64,000 nt of DNA from Eucommia ulmoides (Eukaryota > Streptophyta > Magnoliopsida > Garryales > Eucommiaceae), in NCBI GenBank assembly GCA_016647705.1, contig CM028333.1, positions 15,869,743 to 15,933,742 of the forward strand, in the 5' to 3' direction. Under the pieces are notes generated by a model. That model had not been told where the DNA came from. It did no database searches and saw only the letters and a program-made list of their open reading frames with translations. Numbering within the stretch: position 1 is the first letter of the stretch; every line of letters begins with the position of its first letter. The position numbers and the translations under genes were made by a program. Below, one piece after another: positions 47,872-59,640 of the stretch.

Positions 47872-48149
47872 AAAAGTATTGGATAAAAATATATTCAAAT
47901 AAATAGACATCTCATTTAGTTATTAATGAGTTTTAATATTTCTACGTAAATATTTACTCAGTGGATTTTTTGACAAAATTAGCAAAGATTTCACAGGCAT
48001 TTTCATCATTTGTTTTTAGTAAGTCTTCTAAAAAAACTTTTGTTTTAGTTGCTTTCTGACCATTCTTTTATTAACTCTTGTTTATGAGTCACTTAAAGTC
48101 AAACTAAGCCTTTTAATAAGCTAAATTTATAGGGTACATAACTCGTAGT

Positions 48150-48480
48150 GTGATCTTGGGCTTCTTTTAACCCTACAAACTAGCTTTTCAGGTGAGGTTT
48201 TCTCTTACACTTATAACTTGACCATCAATCCCTTCCACATCAAATGAGGAATGAAACCAATGAACTCCCCTCACACATTGGGACTTTGGTCGGTTAGACC
48301 TCAATCAGTCTCTGCCTTTGTGGCTATTAGGTTAGAGTTGTGTAATCTGGCCTCTGATACCAGTGTTGGGTGGTCTTAGACCTCTCTCGATTTCAAAAAT
48401 TAACTTATGAAGTGAAACTTTCCCTTACACTTATAACCTGACCATCAGCCTCTTTCACATCACGTGCGTTGAAAATAGTG
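48150..48480 (-). mobile_element. Possible TRIM (miniature LTR element)
   Basis: Two stretches of about 100 bp end alike: CTTACACTTATAACTTGACC then CCACATCA at 48262, and CTTACACTTATAACCTGACC then TCACATCA near 48472. Between them, GCCTCTGATACCAG (48352-48365) is a tRNA-iMet primer site read in reverse, directly before TGTTGGGTGG. The PPT is unconvincing and no target duplication was confirmed. Confidence 0.4.
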
Positions 48481-48537
48481 ATAAAAATAGTAATTTTAAT
48501 ATATTATTTTGAATAAAGATTTATAAATATGTCACAT

Positions 48538-48574
<37 letters not shown>

Positions 48575-49450
48575 CACAATAAAATAATGCCATAAGCAAA
48601 GAAATATTCAACTCTTAGTAAAATTTGTTATTGAATGCATTTTATAGTAAATATTATAAAATGTACCACAATTCACAATAAATATTTCAGAAATTTGTAC
48701 ATGCAAAAATAAATATTTTAGTATGTAAAATATACTACAACTAATATTCTAGAACATTAACAAACATTACAAAATTTAATTCTTAGGTAATAAAATTAAG
48801 ATACTTGAAATCAGTAAATAAATAAAATTATACTTACAGGCCTTTATCGATGACAATTTCAAAAATTTATTTCGGTCGTGACTATCGTTTAATGATATTT
48901 TCTTAAAGCAAAATTTGCATTCGCTTAGGTGCTTACGGTTACTTAGGTGTTTATTTCCCAGAATACAACGATCACAATTCTCCGACAGTAGCACTCGAAA
49001 TCAAAGGATCCAGCATGCAAAACCAATGTTAAACTCCCTCTCAAGAATAAACTAACATAAACTCAAAGTGTATGTGTAGTGCAAGACGCCCTAAGATTTT
49101 TATGCTTAAATGATAATGCAAACTTCTCTATTTATAGACTAAACAAATGAGTAACTTCTAACATACCCAAAGTCTCATTTTAAAGCCACTAAAAAGTCTT
49201 TAAAGCCACCAAGAATTATCACATGTAACTCCTTATTAAAAATGAGTTACAAATATGAAAAAAGACAAGTCTTATTTGGGTTAAGTGCTTTTTATTAACT
49301 AGTGTGGGATTACTCATTTTACATATTTCAATCAGTTTCATGGAACTACATTAAAAGATAATTTTTCATTCACATTTTAATGATTTTTGACAAATCAATA
49401 TTTCACGTCCGTCTTCTCACTAAGAATATCGTATTGATATATGAAAATAT
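48481..49450 (-). repeat. Unclassified dispersed repeat, copy 2 (inverted)
   Basis: It matches 9191-10300 in reverse orientation, from GACATATTTATAAATC to CTTCTCACTAAGAATATCG. A CA/TA microsatellite (48537-48575) interrupts it. The 72-codon minus-strand frame at 48776-48994 falls in the best-preserved part but is not open in the other copy. Confidence 0.65.
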
Positions 49451-51209
49451 ATATCAACCAACGATTAAATCACAAATGAATAATTAGATTTAAAATAGTT
49501 AAAAATCATTTTTGTCTAACGTGATGTGAGATAAATCCAACATAACATTTGTTAGTATGCCATCAATACTATTTGCAATGTCTACCATTTAGAAACTAGT
49601 ACACATACTTTTACATTATATTAATACGAAAACATATGACAGTTGTATTATACAAATAGATTATATGTCCTAATTTGATGACTTTAGAGCATCTAAAATA
49701 TTTGACCACTATATAGAAGGTCATAATTTCTAGAAACTAAACTCTAAAAAGTAAGAGATAATGGCATTAGTAGAAAATTTATGGTTATTCAATGTGACAA
49801 GATTTGAACGTAATTTCATCCAAAATTTGATCAGCGGGTAGAAAATATAAAATATATGTATATAACATGGTCGATCAAATTTATTGTTAATTTTAGGGGT
49901 TTTATTACATTTAGATTGTCAAATAGGGATCATTTGACATTTTGATGTTATATTTATAGTTTTGGGGGTTTTGTTACATTTGAAATAAGTGTTGCATTTG
50001 TAGTTTTTGGCCAATTCACTACATTTAAATTGTTAATTCATGAATGTATTTGGTGTGACATTTCTTTTAATTCGACAAAAAAAATTATGTTTCAAAATTG
50101 TTTTCATCGGTAAGTATACAATGAGAATTCTACAGTTGAGAGAAATACATATCAAACAACCTGGGCCTCAGTATGCTCTATTTCGTGATGAAAACTTTTA
50201 CAACAAAAAATGACGTGTTTCCATTATCATTTAAAAAAATGTGATGTGATTGTGGGACATTAATATATTTCAACAAAACTAAACAACAATGAACGTGTGT
50301 TACCATGATGAACAATATACTTCAAACCGAGAAATTGAGGTAAACAACAGCACAAAAATTTAACAGGAAACCAATTGATGTCTCTTACTCCCAACTCCGC
50401 AAATGAAAGTGTTTGAGTGAGTCAACTAAATTCAAAATTTTAATTGTGTTTGAGAAATGAAAAATATTATTTTAAATTTGAAACAAATATGAAGATCTCA
50501 AAGCGATAACGGTAAAGATATTTACTTAAATATAATCACAATAAAATTAGACTTAAAATTAGGGGAATAATGCCTTAAAACCTTTAATATCATCCCCATA
50601 AATATTTCTATTAAGTTGACTAACAAATAAAGGGTAAAATGGACACATCAATAGTTGCCGAAATCATGGGTGGTGGTGGAATATATTATTTTGATGATGT
50701 CATGGAATAGATTATGTGTTAACGCAAATAATATGTCACCAGGATCATTCATGAAATCTTCTTGTATGCGTATGCCCAAGTGTTTCGAAGAATGTTCGAT
50801 ATATTAATGAAAATTATCATTTATATGTGATGACTCTAATTATTTTATTTAAGTGATCTGATTCTCAAATTAAAGGGAGTTATTACAAGAAGCAATAAAG
50901 TATTGAAGATGGTCAGGGGGTAATAAGACTCTTGTTATTAGATTACAATATATTGACTGTGATCACACAAGCACATGCATGCACGCTTATATGTCTTCCA
51001 TTGATCATTATAATATTTGTTAAATATCACTATATTGTATGAAAAATTCCTTGATTAAGTTTCTAGAAATTAGGGGTCAAAAATATTTTAAAATGATTAA
51101 AATTATGAGCTCTGGAATAAAACTTATCGTTAGCATAAAATTCCAAAATCTAGATCTTGAATAGTTTTGCATTGAATTGAACTTATCGTGAGCATAAAAT
51201 TCCAGCATC
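49451..51209. other. AT-rich stretch with no recognisable gene
   Basis: Short open frames only. A small direct repeat (ACTTATCGT-AGCATAAAATTCC) occurs twice near 51122 and 51181. No repeat family is recognised. Confidence 0.5.
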
Positions 51210-51214
51210 ATTAT

Positions 51215-51868
51215 TGATATGGAAAAACTCCCGCTCATAATTGACATATATATAGGAGCATAAATGTGTCAAATCAGATTAATAATCCGACCCAAAATAT
51301 GTAGACCCGATGTGTTATTTGGGTCGAGCATGACAGACCCATCTGGAAAAAGACTTCAGCGGTTCACTATGCAAATTAAATAGCCTCATGAAGAGGTCCA
51401 TCAATGGGCAATCTAAAGCCAACGGTGATCAGGTTGAAGGAAGAATAGGTCAGCCCACGATAGCAGTAACTCCTGTGCATGCGAATATTATAAGCCATCA
51501 ACTGTAACAACCCATATTTAGTAGAGCACGTTACAGAGATCACCTTCTAGAAATGGAGAGGATTGTGGATATCTACCATGCCATTAGGAGAAAATCTAGA
51601 AACAGGCGATCTTACCAATGAAATGACAAAGATTATTGAGCCTATATAAAGGGAAGGTAACATTATGTATTCTGGATGATTCAATCTGTGTGTTAGCTTT
51701 CTCCATTACCAAATTAACTTATTCTCATGCTAGAGGTTCTTTGGTTGACACCACACCAAGGTCCCTCCTTTAGAATTCTATGGTTTTGCAAGTAGAAGAA
51801 TGAAGGTGAAGAGTTTTTTTGGCACGTGAGGAGCTGATTGAACGTGTTGAGAATTTCTAGCAACATCA
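51215..51868 (+). mobile_element. Tat-B 5' LTR
   Basis: It starts TGATATGG and ends AACATCA. The bases after it (TTTAGCGTTGTCTATGGGAA) look like a changed form of the Tat-A primer-binding region. Confidence 0.88.
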
Positions 51869-51942
51869 TTTAGCGTTGTCTATGGGAAACGCTAACAAAA
51901 AAGCTTTCTGTGGCAACAATGAGGCAACCACGAGCAAGATGA

Positions 51943-52679
51943 GTGGAACCAAGCCAAAGTAGCGACCTGCTACTACAATCTGACAATGAAGTTCCAAGAA
52001 GAACGCATGAAGAGGTTCGTGTTGATCCTCCATCGGAGTTGCAGAGTACAGATGCAAAGATCGACGCTCTAATTGGGAAGATGTCAGAGATGGTAGATAT
52101 GATCAAGTACATAGTGGAGATAATCCCCAAAAGCAGACCAGAACCTCCTACTACTGATAATGGTTTGGGGAAAGAAACAGAGTCTTTAGGGTCTGCAAAC
52201 CCACAATCCCAATGAGAGTGAGCTGTCTAGGGAGATACCAACAATTAACAACAAGAGAGAAGTGTGTTCAACCGAACTGAGATTGTTGATTCACGTCAGC
52301 AACCTAGAAGCAGGGAGGAGAATGATTCACTCCTCAATGAACTGGATATACTGTTAAAGGGCACTAAGATGCCATTCACCTCAGATATCTTACATGTACC
52401 ACTCTTAAAGAGGTTTGATCCCACGAAGTTCGAGAAATATGATGAGAAAGCAGATCCTGTGGACATCATTTGCCAATTCAAGCATGTCATGAACTTATAT
52501 GGAGCAAGCAACTCACGCTTTGCAGAGCTTTCGCTATGACTTTGAAGGGTTCTGCCCTTCAGTGGTTATATACGCTTCCATCTAACTCCATCTCATCATT
52601 CAAAAAAATTAGGAAGATATTCATCAACCGCTTCATAACCTATAAAAGGCTGATGAAGGGACCTAATTATCTGCTCTGA
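51943..52679 (+). pseudogene. Tat-B gag relic
   Basis: The first segment (51943-52215) includes STDAKIDALIGKMSEMVDMI, matching the coiled coil of Tat-A gag. The next (52264-52539) holds LNELDILLKGTKMPFTSDI, FDPTKFEKYDEKADPVDII and QFKHVMNLYGAS, the Retrotrans_gag domain. A third (to 52679) holds IFINRFITYKRLMKGPN. Each block has its counterpart in Tat-A gag, so the two belong to related families. Confidence 0.85.
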
Positions 52680-53600
52680 GCTGAGTTACTCAATTTTAGT
52701 AAGTAAGCCGATCAACTTACTCATAAACTACTTAGTATAAAAACTAAGTGACATCCAAATAATTGAGTAGCTTAGCTCAGTATGAGCAAATCAAATCATT
52801 TTACTCATTCACGAATTAGTAGAATAGATCAACTTACTCACATAACGCCCAATTCCAAACATGGGAGGGCAAAACAGCTTACTCAATAATAGTTGAGCAA
52901 ATTAGCCCAGCCATGGACAAGACAACTCATTATATGGGAATACAGATCGGTTCTCCATGGAAATGCAGATCAGTTCGCCATGGAAGTGCAGAACGGTTCA
53001 CCATTCTCAAAATTAAAGGAGGTCAATGTGGATTTATTAATCACTAAATAAACTCCTACAAATCGCCATCAAATATGAGTTTCTTATCTTCAACACAGCG
53101 TTTTCAATCAAGATAAAAAATCTAGGAAACTTATTCAAATCCTAAAGTCATAGGTTCCAGACTGGACAATATCTTGAGAAGGATGTTATAGAACATGATG
53201 AAAAACACTCTTTATGGAAGGATTCCAGTGATGGTAAAAACTGATTTACCTTCAGGTTGTGACTTTACTTACTGTGATTAAGTTTGTAGTTCACATGTCT
53301 AACTTACTGCCAGAAGCCTAGAAATTAGTTTATAACTAGCTTAGTTTTCTAACTAAGTTATGAAGGAGGGCAGGCTGGAGGGCAACACAAACAGTCAAGA
53401 ACCCAACAACAACACAACACAACAAAGACAAGATGAAGAACCCTATTTTTCATATTAAGCAAAAAGAGGGAAGGTACATTGTTACAAAATAAAAATAAAA
53501 AAACGGAACAGAAAATCGTTCGTCGTGCAAGGAAAGAAGAAAAAGAAAACAAGATCAAGAATAGAAGAACTGTTCATTCTCCCCAAAAAAAAAACATTTT
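52680..53600. other. Tat-B untranslated region with ACTCA/TGAGT-rich repeats
   Basis: Boxes such as CTTACTCA, TTGAGTAGCTTAGCTCAG and CTCAATAATAGTTGAGCA are scattered over 52680-52960. They recall the CTGAGTTTGAGAACTCAG boxes of the Tat-A minisatellite and lie at the equivalent place, but no regular period remains. Confidence 0.5.
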
Positions 53601-53632
53601 TCTTCTGATTAACCGAGGCTGATTGGGTGGTA

Positions 53633-54106
53633 TCATTCCAACCCAGAAGAAGAAGGCGAACCTAGACCTTCTGAATCTGAGTTAGAGAAGTAGAAGTCGT
53701 GCTCCTCATACTGGTTGATCTTGTTGACCAACTCTCGGATCTTGGCTTTCTTTGCCTCTTTCTTCTCCAAAACCTTATATCTCTTTGCTTTGATAGAGTT
53801 AGCAAAAAGCTTATGAAAATGAAAATCAGGGATCAAATCACCCTTACTCCTTTCAGATTTCTTCAGTTCCTCCCTGAGCTCACGAAGATGTAAGATGGCA
53901 CGAAAATGGGTTGCTTTCATAGAGGTAAAGATAGCACTTGCATATTCTAAAGCTCAAAGACGAGGGTTCTCCTCTGTAGCAGTTTTGGCCTTAGTCATCA
54001 GGGTACGGAAGGTCTTACCCAAGTCTATCTCTTTTTGTCTCTCAAACTGAATCTCCTTGAAAGAAGAAGGGGTTGGCCATATGGGAGAAAGGGTTGTCCA
54101 CGACAT
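53633..54106 (-). CDS. Tat-B antisense ORF 2 (aORF2), relic
   Basis: On the minus strand an ATG at 54106 starts MSWTTLSPIWPTPSSFKEI. The better preserved C-terminal part (53920-53633) reads KATHFRAILHLRELREELKK, then KAKRYKVLEKKEAKKAKIRE and NKINQYEEHDFYFSNSDSEG. It is lysine/glutamate-rich and probably helical. The same protein is recognisable in Tat-A (28567-28991), including the final NQYE-HeF-SN block, so it is a conserved feature of these elements. Function unknown. Confidence 0.6.
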
Positions 54107-54206
54107 AGTTTTAGAGAGGTGAGAAAGAGAAGAAAAAAAAAGAAATTTTTTTAAGGAAGCAAGAAGAGAGTGATCAAATAATAAAGAATATCGATGCTTG
54201 GTTTGA

Positions 54207-54215
54207 CTTTAAATA
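54207..54215 (-). promoter_or_regulatory. TATA-like box before antisense ORF 2 (Tat-B)
   Basis: TATTTAAAG on the minus strand stands about 100 bp before the ATG at 54106, the same arrangement as in Tat-A. Upstream CATTTAATGCACG and a pyrimidine-rich stretch are also shared. Confidence 0.4.
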
Positions 54216-54437
54216 TCCAAACTAATGAAGAGAGAAAGGGAAACAAAACATCAGAAAAACGTGCATTAAATGTACAAGTGATGTGTGCTGACAAATTACG
54301 TACCGTAGTTATCACAGTATATTTTCAAAACTTAATTGGTGGCTACTGGTTTAAGTAGGTCATGACGATAAAGAGTTATCATTACAGAAAATTAATTGTA
54401 AACATCAAAAAGGAAATTGAAAATACCAAAGGACATA

Positions 54438-56706
54438 TCAGAGAATAACAATCTTATCAGCAAAATTTGGCTGATAAAAAATCTGCAAGGCAACAATATC
54501 AATTAGCAGAGCTTGAGCCAGAACTTGGGTTGAGCTTGAGGCAAGTTGATCAGGAAAGTCTGGTGCTGAGCTCACCACTAGTACCTCAGCAGTTGGTTTG
54601 GACGAGAACTCTTCGTCTTCGGTGATCTCTTCCTCACCATCAGCAATATTTTCCCTTTTCTGGTGCATCCGTTAGTTTAGCCTCCAAAAAGGAAAGATTT
54701 AGGTCTGGATATTCCTCTGACACTTTCTACTGGAAAAGGCTGAAGCCCACTGTTTGAACCTCTTTAGCTCTTCTCCTAAATTCGGCCCATAGGCCATTGA
54801 TCTTTTGCTCAAACTTATTTGCTTTGGCTGTCAGCTCAACTGTTAGCCTCTTTACCTTTTGCATTTGATCAACAGACTTCAGTTTCTCCTAATCCAGCTC
54901 AGCCAATAGACGATTTCTCTTGTTCTGCAGTTGCTGGAAGGCATTCTATTTCACATTAAGGGCGTTATCATTAGCCTAAAAGGCACTATCCTTAGTCTTA
55001 AGATCAATACTTTATTGATCAATCACCAAGCAAGCTGAGCTGATCTCTTCTATTAATGAGCAGACTTTATCCCTTGAAGCTAAGCATTTTTCTCTTAAGA
55101 TAGTGCTCTCCATCTGAAGCTTGTCGTTCTCTGTGTAGTAGAGATAGTTTCTCTTCTACAATACTTCCCTTTGTTCCTTGGCAAAACATAGCTCCAACTC
55201 GAACCTCTCTTAAGAGGACCTTGCCAATGCTAGGTCAATCTCAAGACTGAGCTTCTACTCTTGTAAAGCACGGATGCTCTCTTTCATCTTGCTGGAATCA
55301 GTTAGCTGATGCATAAGTTGGGTATCCTGGACAACTCAACTTTATTGTGACCATCAGTCATTTCTTTGCCCTTACTCGAGGATCTCTCGTACAGGAATTT
55401 TATGACATCATCAAAGATTGCACATCGACCTGGTCCAACCTCTTCGATCAGCTGACATATCGGTTGCTTAGACATGCCACGGCCACTTGATGCACCTTGG
55501 CTAGAAGCTGATGCTGGAAGACGTTGGCGATTAGCTGAAGAAGGCTCAGCAACGGTACGAACATCAGTTATCCTAGAAGCAGGCTTTGGCTCTTTGACCT
55601 CCATAGGGACAGGTGCCTGGAGTGTTGGGACCATCACAAAGATCACTCTGCTCCTATGAATGCTCAAAGGTCGGGAGTCGTCGTCGAATTTAGAGACCGT
55701 CGGGAGAGCAGGCTGAGGTAGAAGATCAACAGGAGTTTGAACAACAGACTGAACTGGTTGGCTGGCCTCTAATGAAACAGATGGCATAATAATAGGGCGA
55801 GCTGTAGATCTAGCAGCAGCAGGAAGCTAGGTTGACGATTGCCCAGCTAACCTGGAATACTTCTTCACAAGTCTCTTCCTTTTTGTTCCAATTTGCAGCT
55901 CTGCCAGTACATTGAATTGGGATGCGTCCATCTCTGGTCGGATGAATAAGTGATGAGTCAAAATTTTGTAGGATTGTCTTTCTAGGACCAACAATTGACT
56001 TAACTTTCCTTTGATTTTGACTGTAAGTCCAAGACTTTTACAAGCTCTTTCACCTACATCAAAAACCCCAGAAAAGACATCAAAATTACTGGTACAGAAT
56101 TCCAAAGAATTAAATTGTCAAGAAAACAACAAGAAAATTACTTGGGGAATCGAAGTGCCTCGGTATAGCATAAAGCTATCCCGCTTCTTCAGGAGAAAAT
56201 TCCCAACCACCCTTGAAGAAGAGATACCACTGTTGCCAATTTCTCACCTTAACAGGAAGGTCAATAAGGAAATAAAATTTATTGGGAAAGGAATAATAAT
56301 ATCTCCCAAGGTTAGAAAGGAATTTGAGGTGTCCTATGCTCCTAAATGTATCTACCGAAATGGATGTTTCATTTGCTCAAGTAAGAGCAATGGTCCCCAT
56401 GATTTGAAAAAAGCCATTGGGGGTTAGCTGGGCATTTGTCTTCAGACAGTAGAGGCATATCTCATCCTCATTGACATCGTAAGGGTGTTTGTCTTCAGAC
56501 GGAACCCTAATCGACACAGAAGAATGGATGTCATACTGTTCCCTAAATGGCACAAGTTATTCCTGTAGAACCTTGCCCGCACCATGATTTCCCCAGTTTT
56601 CTGAGGGATTGGAAGACTGAGTAGTCTGGGTTGTCGTTGTACGCTTGGCAAGGAGATTCGATGACGATCTAGCCTTAACAGGATTGTTCGATTAATTCAA
56701 TGACAT
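54438..56706 (-). CDS. Tat-B antisense ORF 1 (aORF1), discontinuous relic
   Basis: A probable ATG stands at 56706 on the minus strand. Coding-like segments follow at about 56105-55827 (MDASQFNVLAELQIGTKRKR), 55787-55302 (SIHRSRVIFVMVPTLQAP, then GPGRCAIFDDVIKFLYERS), a coiled-coil-rich zone at about 55300-54700, and an acidic end at 54668-54438. Each has a counterpart in order in Tat-A aORF1 (MDLSRLQELAEFQIDTRKRK; ILRRRGVIPVIVPSL). The product is unknown; such ORFs in Tat elements have no proven role. Several breaks. Confidence 0.6.
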
Positions 56707-56785
56707 CCTAGAGCAAAACAAGCAACAATCACGAAAAAAAAAATACGAAGAAAAACGCAACCAAAAAGATTTGGGAAAGATGGGG

Positions 56786-56791
56786 ACTTAC
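56786..56791 (-). promoter_or_regulatory. Donor-like GTAAGT in the antisense leader of Tat-B
   Basis: On the minus strand the leader GACGATTCA, then GAAGAGAAACGAAA, is followed by GTAAGT. About 80 bp on, TCTAG precedes the ATG at 56706. This fits a 5' UTR intron as in Tat-A. Confidence 0.5.
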
Positions 56792-56854
56792 ACGAAATGG
56801 AAGTGAAATTTCGTTTCTCTTCTCTTGAATCGTCACAAAAGTTAGGAGGGCAAA

Positions 56855-57510
56855 TGATATGGGAAAACTCCCGCTCACAACTGACATAGGCGTGGGAACT
56901 TAAATAGGTTGAATCGGGTTAGTAATCCGATCCGAAATATGTAGACTCGACATGTTGTTTGGGTCGAGCATGACAAGCCCATTTGAAAAAGGACTTCAGC
57001 GGTCCACTATGAAAATTAAACAGCCTCATGAAGATGCCCATTAATGGGCAGTCTAAAGCCCACGGTGATCAAGTCAAAGAAAGAATAGGTGAACTCACAA
57101 TAGCGGTAACTCCTATGCATGCAAATGTTATAAGCCATCAACTGTAACGGGCTACATTTAGTGGAGCACGTTATAGAGATCACCTCTTATATAAATGGAG
57201 AGGATCGTGGACATCTACCATGTTGTTAGGAGAAGATCTAGTAACGAGCGATCTCACCAATGAAACGACAAAAATTATCGAGCCTATATAAAAGGAAGAT
57301 ATCATTATGTATTCTGGACGATCAATTTGTGTGATAGTTTTTTCCATTACCATATTAATTTATTCTCACACCGGAGGTTTTTTGACCGACACCACACCGG
57401 TGTCCCCCCCTTTAGAACTCAACGATTTTACAGGTAGAAGAAAGAAAGTGAAGAAGGTTTTTGGCACATAAAGAGCTGATTGGACGTGTTGAGAGTTCCT
57501 GCAAACATCA
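56855..57510 (+). mobile_element. Tat-B 3' LTR
   Basis: It starts TGATATGGG and ends AACATCA, homologous to 51215-51868. The block TATTCTCACACCGGAGG, then CACCACACCGGTGTC, is shared with Tat-A. Confidence 0.9.
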
Positions 57511-58442
57511 ATTATTACTCATGATTATCAAGTTTTTGTCATTTAAGAGCATAATTTTGTGAAAAAACTATATAATATTCCAACATCTAATTTTCTTATA
57601 TTATTAAGTTTTTAATCATCTTCAAGATAAAATCATTGAAAAGAAATGGAAAAAAGACTTTCTGAAAAGTGAGAAAAATGGAATCTGGAAAAACGTGTGA
57701 AGCTCTGAAACCTTGTTGTGTATATTTTTCCACTTTTCTTATTCTAATTTGCTCATCATTTTCACTCTTGTACTTGATTGGGTATTTATTATTTTCAACG
57801 ATTTTGAATGTGAGCACAAACACTAGAGAATTGGTTTTGTTGTAGATATAATAGACAGTGCTTAGAAGCTCCGTAGAAGTTTTTTATTTTAGAATACAAA
57901 TCTGTTAGAAAATTTTGAGTATGCCTATTTATTTGAGAGTTTTTCTTGTTATCAATTTATTGCATTTTCACAAGAACAAAAGTCATCAAAAGTTATAATA
58001 ATTTATTGATTCATTTGGATTTTGGTAAATTCAAAAGAGAAGTCACGGGAGTTGAGAGGGCTTAATCTTGCTGGCGAAGAGGATCGTGTGAAAAAATCCT
58101 TAGAATGTGAGCTTCTCAAGTAGTAGGGCTTGATATCAGCATGGGAAAGAGGTTTAAAAAATACAAAAGAGTGAATCTTGGTAGTTATCGAGATTGATTC
58201 ACAACTGTAAGTGGATTTGTGAGTATAAAAGTTTTTATCTATGCCGGGGAAATCATATCATAGATTATATTAAAAATCTCCGCGGGAGCTTAGGGTAGAC
58301 GTAACCAAGGGGTATTGTCGAAGGACAATAAAAATCCTTATGTTGTTTACATATTGTTGCTTAACTCCACTTCACACTTTCTCTACCAAAAATAAACAAG
58401 CTCTTGAGCATTTTGTTTAAGTATAATTTGAAAAGACTTTAA

Positions 58443-59585
58443 GGTCACGTTTAGTACATGAGATTCATCTTGGGATTGGAATGAAGTTGGGAATGACCAT
58501 TTCATTTCTATCTTTGGTTTGTGAGGTATTAAGTAAGAAGTAGGGTCTATACTTTTATTTCCGTATTTTTCACAACAGAAAATAAAATTTTGGGAACAAA
58601 AACAAAAATATCGTGGTTTTGCTTTCATGTTTCTGTTCCTAGAAAACATGGAACGGAAACAAAAATATGGAAACGAAATCTGAAAACAAAAACAAAAATC
58701 TAGGAATAAAACAAAAACAGAAATATGGGAACAAAAACAAAAACAGAAATCTGAGAACAAAAACAAAAACAGCAATATGAGGACAAAAGCAGAAATATGG
58801 GAATAAAAATAAAAACAGAAATCTGGGAACATATTTCCCTTTTTTTTTTCCCAGATTTATGTTTTTGTTCCCATATTTCTGTTTTTGTTCCTAGATTTCT
58901 GTTTTTGTTCCAAGAAAACCTATTTTTATTCCAAGAAAACCTGGAACATAGATATAAAACTCGAAATAAACAATTTTTCCCTCATATGTTTATTTGTATT
59001 CCCAATTTTATGAAAACAGAAACACTAAACATGTGAGGTACAAGTGGAATTTGTTATTTCTATCTTAAGTTTGTTAAGAAAATGATTGGAACAGAATTAG
59101 TAAAATAGGAAAAAATTTGTTCTGATCTGTTCTTAGATTTTTATAACAAAATCTTGGAATTAGAATATAAGCAAATCGGTTTTGTTTTTTTTTCTTAGTT
59201 ATAAGTTTTTTTGGGAACAGGAAAAAGGGAAATAGAAATACGAAAGTACTTCCAAACCCTTTAGTGTGTCGGGTTAAAAGATAACCTATGTGACATTTGT
59301 TTAGTATCTCTGAATAATATATTTTGTTATGTTCCCAAAATTTTGTTCTAAAATTTTTGGATATTTAATAATATTATTTTATTTTTATTTATCGGTCATT
59401 CCAATACCATGTTTAATGTATTTACCAAACGTAAGAATGGTAATGGTCATTCCATTACCATGTTTAATCATGTTTGTCATTAAACATAGGAATAATAATG
59501 GTCATTCTATTTCAATACCACATTCATTCTAATATGACACCCATTCTATTCTATTTCATTCCATTCCGGCGTGCCAAACGTAGCT
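58443..59585. mobile_element. PIF/Harbinger-like MITE, 1.1 kb, TSD TAA
   Basis: The left end GGTCACGTTTAGTAC and the reverse complement of the right end, AGCTACGTTTGGCAC, differ only by transitions. TAA flanks both sides (58440-58442 and 59586-59588). Like the MITE at 12122 it holds GGAATG-rich subterminal sequence and an internal A-rich array. No transposase. Confidence 0.75.
58570..58945. repeat. GGGAACAAAAACAGAAAT array with inverted second half
   Basis: Units such as GGGAACAAAAACAAAAACAG run from 58590 to 58830 and the complementary form (TTTTTGTTCCCATATTTCTG) from 58850 to 58930. The whole could fold as one large hairpin. It gives spurious Phe-rich frames. Confidence 0.85.
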
Positions 59586-59640
59586 TAAGACCCAATTCAC
59601 CCCATCTTGTGCCATCTCTGGGCCAATAATTAGGACTATT

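Larger units (their letters stand above)
51215..57510 (+). mobile_element. Tat-B: short Tat-type element with gag and antisense ORFs
   Basis: LTRs at 51215-51868 and 56855-57510 are flanked by ATTAT (51210-51214 and 57511-57515). A PPT (GTTAGGAGGGCAAA, 56841-56854) precedes the right LTR. Inside are gag on the + strand and two antisense ORFs on the minus strand; no protease, RT or integrase was recognised, so the element could move only with help from others. A hand sample of the LTRs differs at about 15%, so it is older than Tat-A, roughly 5-6 million years. The remaining coding parts have several breaks. Confidence 0.9.
57516..59640 (+). mobile_element. Second large Copia LTR relic, SIRE-like, with MITE inside
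   Basis: GGGAGCTTAGGGTAGACGT, then GGACAATAAAAATCC and a TTGTTTACATATTGTTGCT-like run (58285-58360), are typical of the downstream part of long Copia LTRs. The tail CCCAATTCACCCCATCTTG appears at 59590, after the MITE. The left edge is unclear because Tat-B inserted at 57510. No coding part is attached. Confidence 0.5.

Noticed and set aside
56011-56427. 138-codon frame on the + strand
   Set aside because: It lies opposite the antisense ORF 1 segments of Tat-B and has no domain of its own.
58383-58832. 149-codon Phe/Cys-rich frame on the minus strand
   Set aside because: It overlaps the AACAAAAAC array of a MITE; low complexity.
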